Shown piece by piece: positions 1-8,755 of a stretch of DNA of 64,000 nucleotides. The stretch's first letter is position 1, and the number at the start of each line of letters is the position of its first letter. Source of the stretch: Pseudoalteromonas prydzensis (GTDB lineage Bacteria > Pseudomonadota > Gammaproteobacteria > Enterobacterales > Alteromonadaceae); contig NZ_DRGM01000187.1 of the NCBI RefSeq assembly GCF_011050055.1, positions 50,456-114,455 on the forward strand, written 5' to 3'. The notes under the pieces were generated by a model. That model made no database searches. It saw nothing but the letters and a program-made list of their open reading frames with translations, and was not told where the DNA came from. The position numbers were made by a program, and so were the translations under genes.

Positions 1-519
1 AGAGCCGAGCCGCACTGGCAAGATAGTCGTTTAGATACCCTGAACATGCCATTGCTGTATCAGGATTTTGTTAGCCTGTGCAAATTACTGCTATCAAACA
101 ACCCTGTTAGTGCTAAGCGTAGTCAATTGCATCATTATTTTATTGAATTATTTAACCATCTAGATAGCAACTCACGCACAGTCGAGCGCACTTTACTCGC
201 TCCCAACACGCTTTATCAAGTGGCTCATTATTTAAATGAGCACAGCTTAGATGACACCCCTATTAGTGCCATCAGTGAACATTTCGGGTTTAGTACCAGC
301 TATTTAGTGCGCGCTTTTAAACGCCACTTTAACATGACTCCTCATGCCTATCGGCTAAATCGCCGTGTTCAGTTAGGCCAGCAAGCACTCAAAAAAGGGC
401 AAACAATAGCCAGTATTGCCTACGAAAGTGGCTTTAGTGATCAAGCTCACTTTCAACGTGTATTTAAGCAACGTGTTGCCGCAACTCCTGAGCAATACCG
501 GCGCTCCTTACCGTTGTAA
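1..519 (+). CDS. AraC family transcriptional regulator, 5' end outside window
   Basis: The reading frame is open from the first base, so the N-terminal part lies outside the window; the first in-window ATG at 46 is probably internal. The visible C-terminus carries the double helix-turn-helix DNA-binding domain of AraC/XylS regulators. The first helix-turn-helix is around ISAISEHFGFSTSYLVRAFK, and the second contains IASIAYESGFSDQAHFQRVF followed by the typical ATPEQYRR ending. The gene lies tail to tail, 11 bases apart, with a LysE-family exporter. AraC regulators often sit beside such exporters, so it may control that gene, but this is inferred from position only. The ligand-binding half is not visible, so the inducer cannot be guessed. 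Confidence 0.9.
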   Translation, partial: RAEPHWQDSRLDTLNMPLLYQDFVSLCKLLLSNNPVSAKRSQLHHYFIELFNHLDSNSRTVERTLLAPNTLYQVAHYLNEHSLDDTPISAISEHFGFSTSYLVRAFKRHFNMTPHAYRLNRRVQLGQQALKKGQTIASIAYESGFSDQAHFQRVFKQRVAATPEQYRRSLPL

Positions 520-530
520 GTAAAAGCAAT

Positions 531-1121
531 TTAAACCACTAATAACACGCAACTGGCCACCAACAACAATGCCAGTGCTCTGTTCATCAACCGCACATTC
601 GCAGCACTTTGAAAATGCTGCCCGAGTCGCATACCAAGCCACACCCAACAACCAAGTGATAGCCAACAAATCGGTAAGTACAAACTGGCAAAGGTGATGA
701 CCTCTGTACTTAATGCATTAGGAATATACGCCGCAATACCCGATAACGAAGCCAACCATGCCTTAGGGTTAAGCCATTGCATGATAACCCCAGTCATAAA
801 AGTGGGGGCGCGGCGGCTATCTTTACTATTCAATGTGCCATCATCGATAAATAGTTGGTAGCTCAAGTACAATAAAAATGCGATACCAAACCACTGCAAA
901 GCCGCGGTGATCCAAGCCAATTCATCAATCAAAATATGTAAACTAAAACCAATAAATAAAAATAATACGATAAAACCTAAAGTAGCCCCGGTCACAAATA
1001 ATAGGCCGCTTCTTGCCCCAAAGCGAGCACTGCAACTTAACGATAAAAGGTTAACAGGGCCTGGTGTAATAGAGGCTGCTAAGGCAAATAATGCCATTGA
1101 GATGATCACAGAAAAAGTCAT
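531..1121 (-). CDS. LysE/RhtB family amino-acid exporter
   Basis: A 196-residue inner-membrane protein with about six hydrophobic segments, the usual size for the LysE/RhtB translocator family, which exports amino acids or related small molecules. The family signature TPGP lies in the first membrane segment (residues 19-22). Later there is a QWLNPKAW stretch typical of the fourth helix region of this family. It converges with the upstream AraC-type regulator gene. The substrate cannot be read from the sequence. The start is the ATG at the 5' limit of the open frame, directly before the first hydrophobic helix. Confidence 0.88.
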   Translation of the reverse strand: MTFSVIISMALFALAASITPGPVNLLSLSCSARFGARSGLLFVTGATLGFIVLFLFIGFSLHILIDELAWITAALQWFGIAFLLYLSYQLFIDDGTLNSKDSRRAPTFMTGVIMQWLNPKAWLASLSGIAAYIPNALSTEVITFASLYLPICWLSLGCWVWLGMRLGQHFQSAANVRLMNRALALLLVASCVLLVV

Positions 1122-1269
1122 AAGCGTACTTCAGTAATTAATTTGCTGATGAGTATTTCTTTTTCTCAGTGTGTCGTATTGAACAAAATTGACCTCAAGC
1201 AATAATAGTCGGCTGATTTATCTGCCTTGAGCAACAATTGCTGTATAGTGAGCACACAAACTTGCAGAA

Positions 1270-1677
1270 ATGTTAATTATGAAAGAATGTAATCAGTGTG
1301 GTAAATGCTGTATTAAATACGGCGATGGCGATCTCAGTGCTACGCAAGAAGAGATTGATCTTTGGGAAATTTTTAACCCTGACATTTTCGCATTTGTTAA
1401 AAATAAGCAAATATGGCACGACCCGCACACAGGGGAAAAACTCAGCCGATGTCCTTTTCTTGCGCTTGCACCCAAAGCAACCCCCCATGCAGCGAATAAA
1501 TATACCTGCAGTATTTACTTAGATAGACCAGAAGATTGTCGTCACTACCCTAGCCTCATTAGCGAAATGGTAAGAGACGAATGTGAAATGATTGAGGTCA
1601 TTGATTTGGATAACTACAAAAAAGCACAAGCCAAGTTAGACTTATTAATGCAAGACAGCCGCCCTGCTGGTTATTGA
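1270..1677 (+). CDS. YkgJ family cysteine cluster protein
   Basis: A 135-residue soluble protein opening with the cysteine cluster CNQCGKCC and carrying further cysteines at CPFL, YTCSIY, DCRHYP and DEC. This spacing is that of the YkgJ/UPF0153 family (putative zinc- or iron-sulfur-binding proteins), whose biochemical role is not established. The start is uncertain. The first ATG adds three residues (MLI) before a second in-frame ATG at 1279, and neither has a strong ribosome binding site. It stands alone, divergent from the LysE gene, with a 320-base gap after it. Confidence 0.8.
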   Translation: MLIMKECNQCGKCCIKYGDGDLSATQEEIDLWEIFNPDIFAFVKNKQIWHDPHTGEKLSRCPFLALAPKATPHAANKYTCSIYLDRPEDCRHYPSLISEMVRDECEMIEVIDLDNYKKAQAKLDLLMQDSRPAGY

Positions 1678-1931
1678 TTATTAACACTGTGCTGCGCTTA
1701 TTAGACTAAAGGTGTAGAGCCAATTGATTAAACAGCATCTGCGTCATCAGCCAATAACGATCAGTTTCCCACTCACTAAAACACACTTAAAAAGCTGATT
1801 TTAAAAGATAAAATACATTCACACTTGGCAGCTTGGTTACTTTACACACTTGCCACTTTCAACACCATGCTCGACCTTTGCCTAATCGTAATTGTTACTC
1901 ACCTGCATTACTGTGCCAACTCAATATTCAT

Positions 1932-1963
1932 AGCTTTAAATAGGTATATAAAGCTGTTTTTTT
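1932..1963 (+). promoter_or_regulatory. Terminator-like hairpin in the leader of the DUF3360 gene
   Basis: A 7-bp stem (AGCTTTA at 1932-1938 pairing with TAAAGCT at 1949-1955) is followed by G and a run of seven T. It looks like a rho-independent terminator, but it lies only 35 bases before the start codon of the permease gene. It could end a transcript from upstream or act as a leader attenuator. The rest of the 1678-1997 gap shows no gene. Confidence 0.4.
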
Positions 1964-1997
1964 ATTTTGAGTAAGCAACTATGTTGCAGGAGAATTA

Positions 1998-3515
1998 ATG
2001 ACAACTACGCGAAAAGATGACTCTTCATCCCAAGCTGAGCAGGTAAGCGACACTCAAACCGTTTCCGATAGCTATAAAAATCTTCATAAACCTAGCTCTG
2101 AGTTTGCCAGTCGAGATGACTACCTTGAGCATGAACTGCAAATTATGCAGCCCAAGCGTTGGCGCCCTAATTTGCCTTTTCGCGATTACCGCTTCGAATT
2201 TGAAGATACTATCCCAGCGATGGCAGGCACCATAGGCAAAGTCGTGATGGTGGGTGCAATAGCTGCCACATTTGCTGCGCCACTGGGCTTGAGTGATGCC
2301 TTTGTGCTAGAAAATGTACGCTACGAATTACTTATAGTAGCTATTTTTATCATCTTGTTTTCAGGTTTTATTTTGCCCACCGCTAACTTAGCGGGAACCC
2401 ACGGGCCGCTTATTCCACTCATTCCCATTGTTGTTGCAGCAGGCGGGCACCCCATGGCGTTCGGACTACTCATTGGCGCGTTAGGATTACTGCTTGCCAT
2501 CAGTAAAGGCGGCAGTTTACTGGCACGGCTGACCAGTAAAGGAGTGTGCGGCGGGTTATTACTGTATTTAGGCTTCATCGGCACAATTTCACAGGTAAAA
2601 AAACTATTTGCATGGGCGGAAGAAATTGAAATGGCGCACATTGCTTTTATCGTTATTTTGGCCACTATTTTACTTTATGCGCTACTCGAGCATTTTAAAA
2701 AGCGTTGGTTAGCGGTGCCGCTCAGTTGCCTAATTGGTGGCTTGACTGCCTTTGCTTTAGGCGCGCCGTTTGAATTTAAAACCGCCCCCGGCATGCCAAA
2801 TATGAACCCTATGTATTGGTGGGGCGAAAACACGGGTTGGATGTTAGGTTTGCCGACTCTTGAAAGCTTTGTAGTGGTATTGCCCTTTGCGATACTTGCT
2901 GTAGCAATGTGGTCGCCAGACTTTTTAGGCCATCAAGTATTCCAAAAAATCAGCTACCCAAAACGCACTGAAAAAGTACAAATGAATATTGACGATACTA
3001 TGCTCAGTGCATCGGTCAGGCAAACCTTTGGTTCTATTTTAGGCGGGGCTAATTTTACCTCATCATGGGGCACCTATATTGTGCCTGCTGCAATTGCCAA
3101 GCGTCCTATCCCAGCCGGTGCAATTTTAACCGCATTGTTTTGTGTGATTGCAGGTATATGGGGTTATCCAATGGATCTCGCTATTTGGCAGCCAGTGCTG
3201 TGTGTGGCGTTAATTGTCGGTGTATTTATCCCGCTGCTTGAGGCTGGCATGGAAATGACTCGCGAAGGTAAAACCACGCAATCAGCCGCTATTGTGGTAT
3301 TTGCGTCAACGTTAGTAAACCCCGCATTTGGCTGGTCGCTAACCATGCTACTGGATAACTTAGGCTTAATTGGCTGTAAAGAGCGCAGCTCTGAGCTCAC
3401 TCATATGAGCCGTTGGATCATTCCGCTGTTTATGTTTGTATTATTAACCAGTGTAATGGCGATGGTGGGTATGCTGCCAGGTATTCCTGCACTGCTAGAG
3501 AACTTTAGGCACTAA
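1998..3515 (+). CDS. DUF3360-like multispanning membrane protein, putative permease
   Basis: A 505-residue protein with a hydrophilic, Ser/Thr/Asp-rich N-terminus of about 70 residues, followed by about ten or more membrane helices. Length and layout resemble the uncharacterised DUF3360 family of marine gammaproteobacteria, which is distantly like anion/nucleobase permeases (SulP/NCS2). I assign the family from general resemblance. Glycine- and proline-rich breaks in helices (GTHGPLIPLIP near residue 135, NPAFGW near 440) are typical of such folds. The start at 1998 has a good ribosome binding site (GGAG, 6 bases upstream). A terminator-like hairpin stands just ahead of it, and the gene ends at a shared terminator. 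The transported substrate is unknown. Confidence 0.65.
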   Translation: MTTTRKDDSSSQAEQVSDTQTVSDSYKNLHKPSSEFASRDDYLEHELQIMQPKRWRPNLPFRDYRFEFEDTIPAMAGTIGKVVMVGAIAATFAAPLGLSDAFVLENVRYELLIVAIFIILFSGFILPTANLAGTHGPLIPLIPIVVAAGGHPMAFGLLIGALGLLLAISKGGSLLARLTSKGVCGGLLLYLGFIGTISQVKKLFAWAEEIEMAHIAFIVILATILLYALLEHFKKRWLAVPLSCLIGGLTAFALGAPFEFKTAPGMPNMNPMYWWGENTGWMLGLPTLESFVVVLPFAILAVAMWSPDFLGHQVFQKISYPKRTEKVQMNIDDTMLSASVRQTFGSILGGANFTSSWGTYIVPAAIAKRPIPAGAILTALFCVIAGIWGYPMDLAIWQPVLCVALIVGVFIPLLEAGMEMTREGKTTQSAAIVVFASTLVNPAFGWSLTMLLDNLGLIGCKERSSELTHMSRWIIPLFMFVLLTSVMAMVGMLPGIPALLENFRH

Positions 3516-3518
3516 TAC

Positions 3519-3552
3519 AAAAAGGGGAAGCGGATCAATCGCCTCCCCTTTT
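3519..3552. terminator. Bidirectional rho-independent terminator
   Basis: The arms AAAAAGGGGAAGCG and CGCCTCCCCTTTT form a GC-rich stem with A and T runs on both sides. It sits between the converging permease and MYG1 genes and can serve both. Confidence 0.8.
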
Positions 3553-3573
3553 CCAAGATTTTTAATCTCTTTA

Positions 3574-4443
3574 TTAATCTTGCAACGCCATCGCAGCCAG
3601 TTTCATAGTACTTGCAAATGACTCTGCCCCTGCGATAAACAAACCATTGTGGCAAAACATTGCATCATCAATACCCGTTTCGGTTTGAAATTCAATATCT
3701 GATAAACCCGCCCATGCTTTTGGCAGTGATTTTCTATCTTCGAATGAGCCTGGCTCCACTGGCACAGTTTGCAAAATCCATTTACCCGAATGTGATGGGT
3801 AAACCATATATAGCGCTTGTTGCGATAACGCATGCACTGTTTTTTTCCACGGCGTGTACTGCTCTAGCACAATGACTCTTGGATCTTCCGCGTTTTCAAT
3901 CGCTTTTGCGACAATTGCTTTAGCGTTGATACTGCCACTGGCCGAGGCTATAAAGCGCGACAAAATACGCATTGCAAATTCAACCGCTTCGTCAAAACAG
4001 CGATCAAACTCACTTGCTTCTTGCCACGTTGGGTTAAACATAGAAATAGTTTGGCTTAAACTGATCCCTTGTGACACCCCTTCAACGTGACCACAATCAA
4101 TGGCATCAATGGTAGATACTAAAGAGGAATCAACAGCATTAACGATATTTTCATCGCCATGGCACAGTTGTAAGCCATATTTCTGCCAAACTAAACCGAA
4201 TGACGAATAAGGAATGCCATTTTCACGTTCACCCGCACCACCACGTTGGTGGTGATCAAAGCGTCCTGTTTCTGGATCATATTCACCGCCCACATCAATC
4301 ACAATATCAGCTTGCGCTATCAACTGCGTATCGCGAGTACGCACAAGCTTAAAGTCAGGAAGAGCTAGCCTAAGTGCTGCGATACTAAACACATCATCCG
4401 CGTGAAAATTACCATTGTGGGTTACTACTGTTAAATCATTCAT
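3574..4443 (-). CDS. MYG1 family protein (UPF0160), putative metal-dependent hydrolase
   Basis: A 289-residue soluble protein that starts with THNGNFHADDVFS, the metal-binding HADD motif of the MYG1/UPF0160 family. It is followed by the family's DVGGEYDP and RFDHHQRGG motifs, the DHH-like metal site, at about residues 50-70. Eukaryotic MYG1 is a 3'-5' RNA exonuclease; the bacterial proteins are usually labelled metal-dependent hydrolases without proven substrate. Length matches the bacterial family. It is a single gene, convergent with the permease through a shared terminator. Confidence 0.88.
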   Translation of the reverse strand: MNDLTVVTHNGNFHADDVFSIAALRLALPDFKLVRTRDTQLIAQADIVIDVGGEYDPETGRFDHHQRGGAGERENGIPYSSFGLVWQKYGLQLCHGDENIVNAVDSSLVSTIDAIDCGHVEGVSQGISLSQTISMFNPTWQEASEFDRCFDEAVEFAMRILSRFIASASGSINAKAIVAKAIENAEDPRVIVLEQYTPWKKTVHALSQQALYMVYPSHSGKWILQTVPVEPGSFEDRKSLPKAWAGLSDIEFQTETGIDDAMFCHNGLFIAGAESFASTMKLAAMALQD

Positions 4444-4608
4444 ATATTTAATGTCATTTTTGAAAAGGGGTAAGAAGACGACGTAATTAAGCTATACCCG
4501 TAAAGCACCGAGCGAGTCTAAAATTACCAGCACAGCAGTATACGCTATACACGCTGCTGCCACAAAACAGCGCACTGTTTTTTACAAAAAAACGGAGAAA
4601 AGCGAGAG

Positions 4609-5700
4609 CTAAATAATATTATTGCCTTGCTCAGGATCGCGAGAGCTATCAGCTTGTTCACGAATTTCATCGGCATCACTACTCACATCATCAATATCAG
4701 TGTGAGTTTGCGCGATTGCCTTGGCTTTTCTCTCTGGTATAACAGGCTCTGCCGATAGATTTTGCGTTTGCTCGCTGATCGATGCATTTAAAATAATTCG
4801 CTCACGTGCATCATCTGGCATACTAATACTGTGCTCAGTAAAGCTGTTGACCATTTCTCGCATTAACTGTGACGCCACTTTAATTGTGCTGTGTTGCTCA
4901 CTGTTAATCCAAAAGTAAATGCTTAAATTGATAGTCGCAGAGTCCAGCTCATCAAGTAACACTTGTGGGGCCGGATCGTTTAACACCGCCTCCTGTTGAG
5001 CCATTAAACTAACGGCAAGTTGTTGAGTCGCGCGTATGTCGTTATCGTAACCTATACCTAACTTAAAATGACCACGCATTTTGGGGTTTGCAGTCAGGTT
5101 TTTAATCACATTTTTATATACGGTCGCATTAGGAATTTGAATATGGTTACCATCAAAATCAACTAAAGTGGTGGCACGAGCCGTTACTTTTTTAACGACT
5201 CCTAAGCGGCCATCGACCTCAATCACATCATCAATACGAAAAGGCCGCTGTACGCTCAACAACATGCTTGATATAAAATTCTCAGCAATATCTCGAAATG
5301 CAAACCCTAAGATCAAACCTATTAAGCCAGTGCCACTCATCACCGCCACTGCAAACTCAGTTAAGCCTGCTAACCGTAAAAACAGATAAACACCAAACAA
5401 AATAATCACAATGCTAATGAAACGACGAGTAACAACGTGCAACAACCGGCTTTCACTAACATAACCGATGGGCTTAACAAATAAGTATGACAATGGCCTA
5501 GCAAGCAAATAGCACAAAACTATCGCTACAATTCCCAAGGTAAGAGCAGGTAACATTTGCCAAGCACTTTGTAAAAAATGCGCGATCTGTAGGTTTATTG
5601 CTTGCCAAGATATCGGGGCGACAGCGACTGAGTTAGTATTAACTTCGAGTGGCAGAAATAAAGTAAGAAATTGATTATTAATGATATTGATAATTTCCAT
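4609..5700 (-). CDS. MscS family mechanosensitive ion channel
   Basis: A 363-residue inner-membrane protein. Three hydrophobic helices (about residues 40-140) lead into a pore-lining helix rich in Gly and Ala (VMSGTGLIGLILGFAFRDIAE). The beta domain follows (RPFRIDDVIEVDGRLGVV and the IQIPNATVYKN motif), all standard for MscS-type osmotic safety valves. The last 60 or so residues form a charged, Asp/Glu-rich tail that is extra to the minimal MscS fold. The roughly 165-base gap before MYG1 shows no gene. The start is the ATG at 5700; a longer 5' extension in another frame was not accepted. Confidence 0.9.
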   Translation of the reverse strand: MEIINIINNQFLTLFLPLEVNTNSVAVAPISWQAINLQIAHFLQSAWQMLPALTLGIVAIVLCYLLARPLSYLFVKPIGYVSESRLLHVVTRRFISIVIILFGVYLFLRLAGLTEFAVAVMSGTGLIGLILGFAFRDIAENFISSMLLSVQRPFRIDDVIEVDGRLGVVKKVTARATTLVDFDGNHIQIPNATVYKNVIKNLTANPKMRGHFKLGIGYDNDIRATQQLAVSLMAQQEAVLNDPAPQVLLDELDSATINLSIYFWINSEQHSTIKVASQLMREMVNSFTEHSISMPDDARERIILNASISEQTQNLSAEPVIPERKAKAIAQTHTDIDDVSSDADEIREQADSSRDPEQGNNII

Positions 5701-5878
5701 ATGTATACCTTGAGTTCCGTGCCGCTATAAATATTAACTTTGACATTGCAAATAAAACGCCAACTTAAACTGGCAAACACCTTGCAGTTAAATTCATTAA
5801 TAGATAAGTATTTAACTGCAAATAAGACACTCAACCTGAACTCTGGTTACTTAATAATAAAGCTAAGTAAGGAATATA

Positions 5879-6016
5879 ATGGCACATAAACAGCGTGGTT
5901 TTACAGCCAATAAGCCTGCAGACATTCCTCTGCTCGGCTGGTGTCGCTTTTTATGCATTACTGCCTATTGTACTGAACGACAAAAACGCGAACATTCTTC
6001 TAAAACGAATGAATAG
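5879..6016 (+). CDS. Small open reading frame, 45 residues, unknown
   Basis: An ATG preceded at proper spacing by AAGGA opens a 45-codon frame (MAHKQRGF... ending SSKTNE) that fills the space between the MscS gene and pirin. It contains three cysteines in the middle and is basic at both ends. I recognise no family. The ribosome binding site and position are the only support, so it may be a real small protein or chance. Confidence 0.4.
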   Translation: MAHKQRGFTANKPADIPLLGWCRFLCITAYCTERQKREHSSKTNE

Positions 6017-6087
6017 TGCTATTTTTACCCATGGTTGTTTAATTTTAATGTGCTTAAATAACACTATATAAGATTCGGAGCAAAGCA

Positions 6088-6930
6088 ATGAAAGTAATAA
6101 AGCAACTCAATAGCCATGCAACCCAAGATGGTGATGGCGTAAACATCAGCCGTATTCCAGGCTTTGATGGCAAACATTTAGATCCATTCTTGATGATCGA
6201 CGAATTAAAATCTGACGATCATAGTGATTTTATCGGCGGCTTTCCGGCGCACCCGCATCGTGGCATCGAAACCTTTACCTACATTATTAAAGGTGGCTTT
6301 GAGCACCAAGACCAAATGGGTAATAAAAAAGCCATTCGCGCGGGAGATGTGCAATGGATGAGCACAGGTTTTGGTGTTATTCACAGCGAAATGCCACTTG
6401 CCGATGCGATAGAAGGCATGCATGGTTTTCAAATTTGGCTCAATATGCCAAGTACTGAAAAACTCAGAGCACCTAAATATCAAGATACCACCGAGCACCC
6501 TGCACCGCGCTTTAAAAATAGCCAAGGTGTTGAGTTAAAAGCGCTGGCTGGCAGTTGGCAATTTGACCAGCAAACTCAAGTTTCTAGCCTACAAGAGCTG
6601 GCAGCCAATGGCATGTTAGCGGATGTAACAATCCCTGCGGGCGCTGAGTTTGTTCACCCACCGCTGACACAAACTAAGGTGATGCTTTATATTCACAGCG
6701 GCGCTATCAACACCGAACAGGGTGGCCCCGTGATGGCCGGCAGCCTACTTATTTTAGAGCCTGGCAGTGATATTCAATTTAGTTCACAAACCGGTGCCGG
6801 GGTGCTTATTTTAGCCGGTGATCCGCTCAATGAACCGATTGCCCACATGGGACCGTTTGTGATGAATACGCAAGCGCAACTGCGAGAAGCAATTAGTGAT
6901 TACCAAAGCGGTAAATTTGGTACCTTTTAA
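6088..6930 (+). CDS. Pirin family protein
   Basis: A 280-residue bicupin of the pirin family. The N-terminal cupin shows the metal-binding motif HPHRGIET (about residues 52-59) with later His and Glu in STGFGVIHSEMP. These are the four metal ligands known from pirins and the quercetinase-like YhhW/YhaK proteins. The C-terminal cupin domain spans roughly residues 170-260. Bacterial pirins have been linked to quercetin 2,3-dioxygenase activity and redox sensing; the role here is not shown. Just 21 bases separate it from the glutathionyl-hydroquinone reductase gene, which suggests one transcript and a joint role in quinone or electrophile stress (inference). Confidence 0.92.
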   Translation: MKVIKQLNSHATQDGDGVNISRIPGFDGKHLDPFLMIDELKSDDHSDFIGGFPAHPHRGIETFTYIIKGGFEHQDQMGNKKAIRAGDVQWMSTGFGVIHSEMPLADAIEGMHGFQIWLNMPSTEKLRAPKYQDTTEHPAPRFKNSQGVELKALAGSWQFDQQTQVSSLQELAANGMLADVTIPAGAEFVHPPLTQTKVMLYIHSGAINTEQGGPVMAGSLLILEPGSDIQFSSQTGAGVLILAGDPLNEPIAHMGPFVMNTQAQLREAISDYQSGKFGTF

Positions 6931-6951
6931 TACACAATACAGGAGTCAATT

Positions 6952-7923
6952 ATGGGATTACTAGTCAACGGTAAATGGCAAGATAAATGGTACGACACCG
7001 ATAAAAGCGACGGTGAGTTTAAACGCGAGTCTGCACAATTACGTAACTGGGTAACCGAAGATGGCAGCGCAGGCGCAACGGGTGAAGCTGGTTTTAAGGC
7101 TGAAAAAGGCCGTTACCACTTATATGTGTCATTAGCCTGCCCATGGGCGCATCGCACCTTGATTTTTAGAAAGTTAAAAGGACTTGAAGACTATATTGAT
7201 GTCTCTGTAGTCAGCCCAGATATGTTAGATAACGGCTGGACATTTGATAAAAGCAATCACAGTACTGGTGATGCGCTATTTGCTAAGCAATTTATGCATC
7301 AAATTTACACCGAAAATAAAGCGAATTATTCTGGGCGAGTAACAGTGCCTGTGCTGTGGGATAAACAGCAAAATAAAATCGTTAGTAATGAATCCGCAGA
7401 AATCATTCGCATGTTTAACAGCGCCTTCAATGATTTAACGGGCAATAAACGAGACTTTTACCCTGCTCACTTGCAGGCGCAAATCGATGCAATTAATGAG
7501 CTGGTGTACAACAACATTAATAACGGTGTATACCGTACAGGGTTTGCAACCACGCAAAAAGCCTATGAAGAGGCATTTAATGACTTGTTCAGTGCATTAG
7601 ACAAAGTCGAAAGTATTTTACTCAAGCAGCGTTACTTAGTGGGTGACACATTAACAGAGGCAGATTGGCGACTGTTTACTACCTTGATCCGTTTTGACAG
7701 CGTGTATGTAGGGCATTTTAAATGCAACCAGCGCACTATCGAAAGTTACCCTGCCTTAAGTGAATATTTACGTGAGCTTTATCAGGTCGCTGGCGTAAAA
7801 GAAACCGTTGATTTTTATCATATCAAACGGCATTACTATTTTAGCCATACTATGATAAACCCCACCCAGGTGGTGCCTAAAGGGCCTAGTATTAATTTTT
7901 CTCGCCCGCATAAGCGTGGCTAA
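6952..7923 (+). CDS. yqjG: Glutathionyl-hydroquinone reductase (YqjG/ECM4-type GST)
   Basis: A 323-residue cytosolic enzyme of the glutathione S-transferase superfamily, Xi class. The catalytic cysteine lies in SLACPWAHRT (about residue 63), the hallmark of enzymes that reduce glutathionyl-hydroquinones to hydroquinones. The C-terminal helical domain ends with the family's typical HYYFSHTMINP stretch. Length matches E. coli YqjG (about 328 residues). A ribosome binding site AGGAG precedes the ATG. It is the second gene after pirin and is followed directly by a rho-independent terminator. Confidence 0.93.
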   Translation: MGLLVNGKWQDKWYDTDKSDGEFKRESAQLRNWVTEDGSAGATGEAGFKAEKGRYHLYVSLACPWAHRTLIFRKLKGLEDYIDVSVVSPDMLDNGWTFDKSNHSTGDALFAKQFMHQIYTENKANYSGRVTVPVLWDKQQNKIVSNESAEIIRMFNSAFNDLTGNKRDFYPAHLQAQIDAINELVYNNINNGVYRTGFATTQKAYEEAFNDLFSALDKVESILLKQRYLVGDTLTEADWRLFTTLIRFDSVYVGHFKCNQRTIESYPALSEYLRELYQVAGVKETVDFYHIKRHYYFSHTMINPTQVVPKGPSINFSRPHKRG

Positions 7924-7940
7924 CTTAACTCACAAAACTA

Positions 7941-7968
7941 CCCCAGCACAATAGCTGGGGTTAATTTT
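7941..7968 (+). terminator. Rho-independent terminator after yqjG
   Basis: The stem CCCCAGC/GCTGGGG (7941-7947 with 7954-7960, six-base loop) is followed by a T-rich stretch, 20 bases after the yqjG stop codon. Confidence 0.8.
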
Positions 7969-7993
7969 ACTTAATCGCTTTTTTTAAAACAGC

Positions 7994-8569
7994 TTACCAC
8001 TGTATTTCATTGATAATATAACCAAAATAGCTTTGCTCTCCGACTAGGTTTACTTTTTTATCCTTAAGCGTTAATAATTCTGCTTTATCTAAATACCATC
8101 GTATTGAATGTGTTTCTTCATTTGCTAAATCGGCAAATGTGAGTTCTACACAGTGCGACTCATAATCACTACTACATGTAGTTGCCTCAACTAACAGGTA
8201 TTCTTGCGACCAATACTCCGCTAAACGGTACTGTGCCCATAACTGTATTGGGATGTTAATGAACGTCCAAAAGTAAAAGTAAATAAATACCGGCGTAAAA
8301 AGCAGCGTAAAATACTTAACTAAGCGTCCCTCATAAATAAAATGTTCATCTAAACTTTCCTTCACTTGAGCAAAATTTTTATAGCGACTAAAAAGATAAC
8401 CGATCGTTAGCACTGTCAGCGTGGGCAAAACCCACTTGAGAATAAAATTGTAATTAGCGTTAGGGATAAATGCGGGATCAACACTTTCATGCCAGATGAT
8501 AAAACCGCAAGGCATGAAGCAGGTAAGTAATAAGATTAAAATCATCCAAAAAAGCTGAGGTTTTGCCAT
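7994..8569 (-). CDS. Hypothetical membrane protein, 191 residues
   Basis: I do not recognise a named family. The protein has an N-terminal hydrophobic helix (residues 7-27), a second near residues 43-60, and a Phe/Tyr-rich hydrophobic pair around residues 85-115. A soluble C-terminal part with four scattered cysteines or acidic stretches follows (residues 130-191). The layout suggests an inner-membrane protein with its last third outside the membrane. It is a single gene on the minus strand, with a 186-base gap upstream that shows nothing definable. Confidence 0.6.
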   Translation of the reverse strand: MAKPQLFWMILILLLTCFMPCGFIIWHESVDPAFIPNANYNFILKWVLPTLTVLTIGYLFSRYKNFAQVKESLDEHFIYEGRLVKYFTLLFTPVFIYFYFWTFINIPIQLWAQYRLAEYWSQEYLLVEATTCSSDYESHCVELTFADLANEETHSIRWYLDKAELLTLKDKKVNLVGEQSYFGYIINEIQW

Positions 8570-8755
8570 AAAAATTTAAAATCCTTATAAATTATGACTT
8601 GAGATGGCGTAACATGCGCTTATTATACAAGCTATTGCAGTGTAATTTAAACAACACTGTACCGAAGGTAAGCAAAAAATAGTATTTTTCATCTAAAGCT
8701 CTGGTAAGCCAAGATAACCTGCCACCTTCAGTACAACATACTAAAGAAAACGAGC

